Part shown: one piece after another, positions 63,975 to 64,000 of the stretch
Position numbering within the stretch: position 1 is the first letter of the stretch
Layout of the letters: every line of letters starts with the position of its first letter
Assembly: GCA_018368455.1 (NCBI GenBank)
Contig: JAGZEG010000006.1
Coordinates: 1 to 64,000 of the forward strand
DNA: 64,000 bases
DNA from: Coriobacteriia bacterium
GTDB lineage: Bacteria > Actinomycetota > Coriobacteriia > Coriobacteriales > UMGS124
Direction: 5' to 3'
The notes under the pieces: generated by a model
Told to the model about the DNA's origin: nothing
The model's input: the letters and a program-made list of their open reading frames with translations, nothing else
Database searches by the model: none
Translations under genes and position numbers: made by a program

Positions 63975-64000
63975 ATGCCCAGCGAGCTCGTGCGCTTCAG
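63975..64000 (+). CDS. Start of a further gene, cut by the window end
   Basis: An ATG with CGGAG five nt upstream opens the frame MPSELVRF, which runs off the window. The product cannot be named. Confidence 0.35.

Overview
The window is high-GC DNA with dense, mostly short-spaced genes and strong AGGAG-type ribosome binding sites. It looks like the chromosome of an anaerobic actinobacterium of class Coriobacteriia. Four points support this: a Tat-exported fumarate-reductase-like flavoprotein beside a 12-TM LuxR regulator; a dnaK-grpE-dnaJ-hspR-clpB operon; 2-oxoacid:ferredoxin oxidoreductase genes beside AMP-forming acyl-CoA synthetases; and class III fructose bisphosphatase. The placement is inferred from gene content, not from a marker gene. 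No tRNA, rRNA, CRISPR array, insertion sequence or prophage was seen.

Layout. 0-8 kb: a MarR regulator with Cys- and His-rich ends, two small ORFs, a Tat-exported 5'-nucleotidase, and a Tat-exported flavoprotein divergent from a membrane LuxR regulator. 8-17 kb: a leftward histidine operon, hisZG-hisD-hisC-hisB-hisH-hisA-hisF-hisI-hisE. Its first gene is a HisZ-HisG fusion, and both that gene and hisC carry one single-base frameshift. 17-23 kb: a class I amidotransferase, a frameshifted GNAT gene, a DUF3800 protein with a long arginine-rich tail, and a secreted protein. 23-34 kb: a leftward group of acyl-CoA synthetases (one truncated) behind an XRE-cupin regulator, divergent from a rightward ATPase-vorDBAC operon. 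These probably handle 2-oxoacids and acyl-CoAs together. 35-38.6 kb: folE, folP-folK fusion, birA and bioY. 39-47 kb: lrgAB, exonuclease III, a UPF0597-type Fe-S enzyme, a GNAT, a YgbA-type protein and fbp. 47-53.8 kb: crcB, a DUF1385 protein, rpmE, a large secreted protein and a HEAT-repeat protein. 54-61 kb: the heat-shock operon. 61-64 kb: ferredoxin, a UDG-like protein, thioredoxin, a short helical protein and the start of one more gene.

The most striking unexplained structure is noncoding. Eight intergenic regions each hold a ~200-300 bp interrupted palindrome built from 25-bp cores: two (sometimes three) direct copies at a fixed pitch, a centre of about 70-115 bp, then two or three inverted copies. 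The pitch is 41 bp in four islands, 49-50 bp in three and about 30 bp in one. Core sequence differs between families, but the architecture does not. The 49-50 bp and 30 bp families lie only between convergent genes; the 41 bp families lie in tandem or divergent gaps. No known element class is evident, and this is the best candidate in the window for something undescribed.

Three single-base frameshifts between 13.1 and 18.5 kb (hisC, hisZG, GNAT) could be sequencing errors or real decay. This should be settled before calling the strain a histidine auxotroph.
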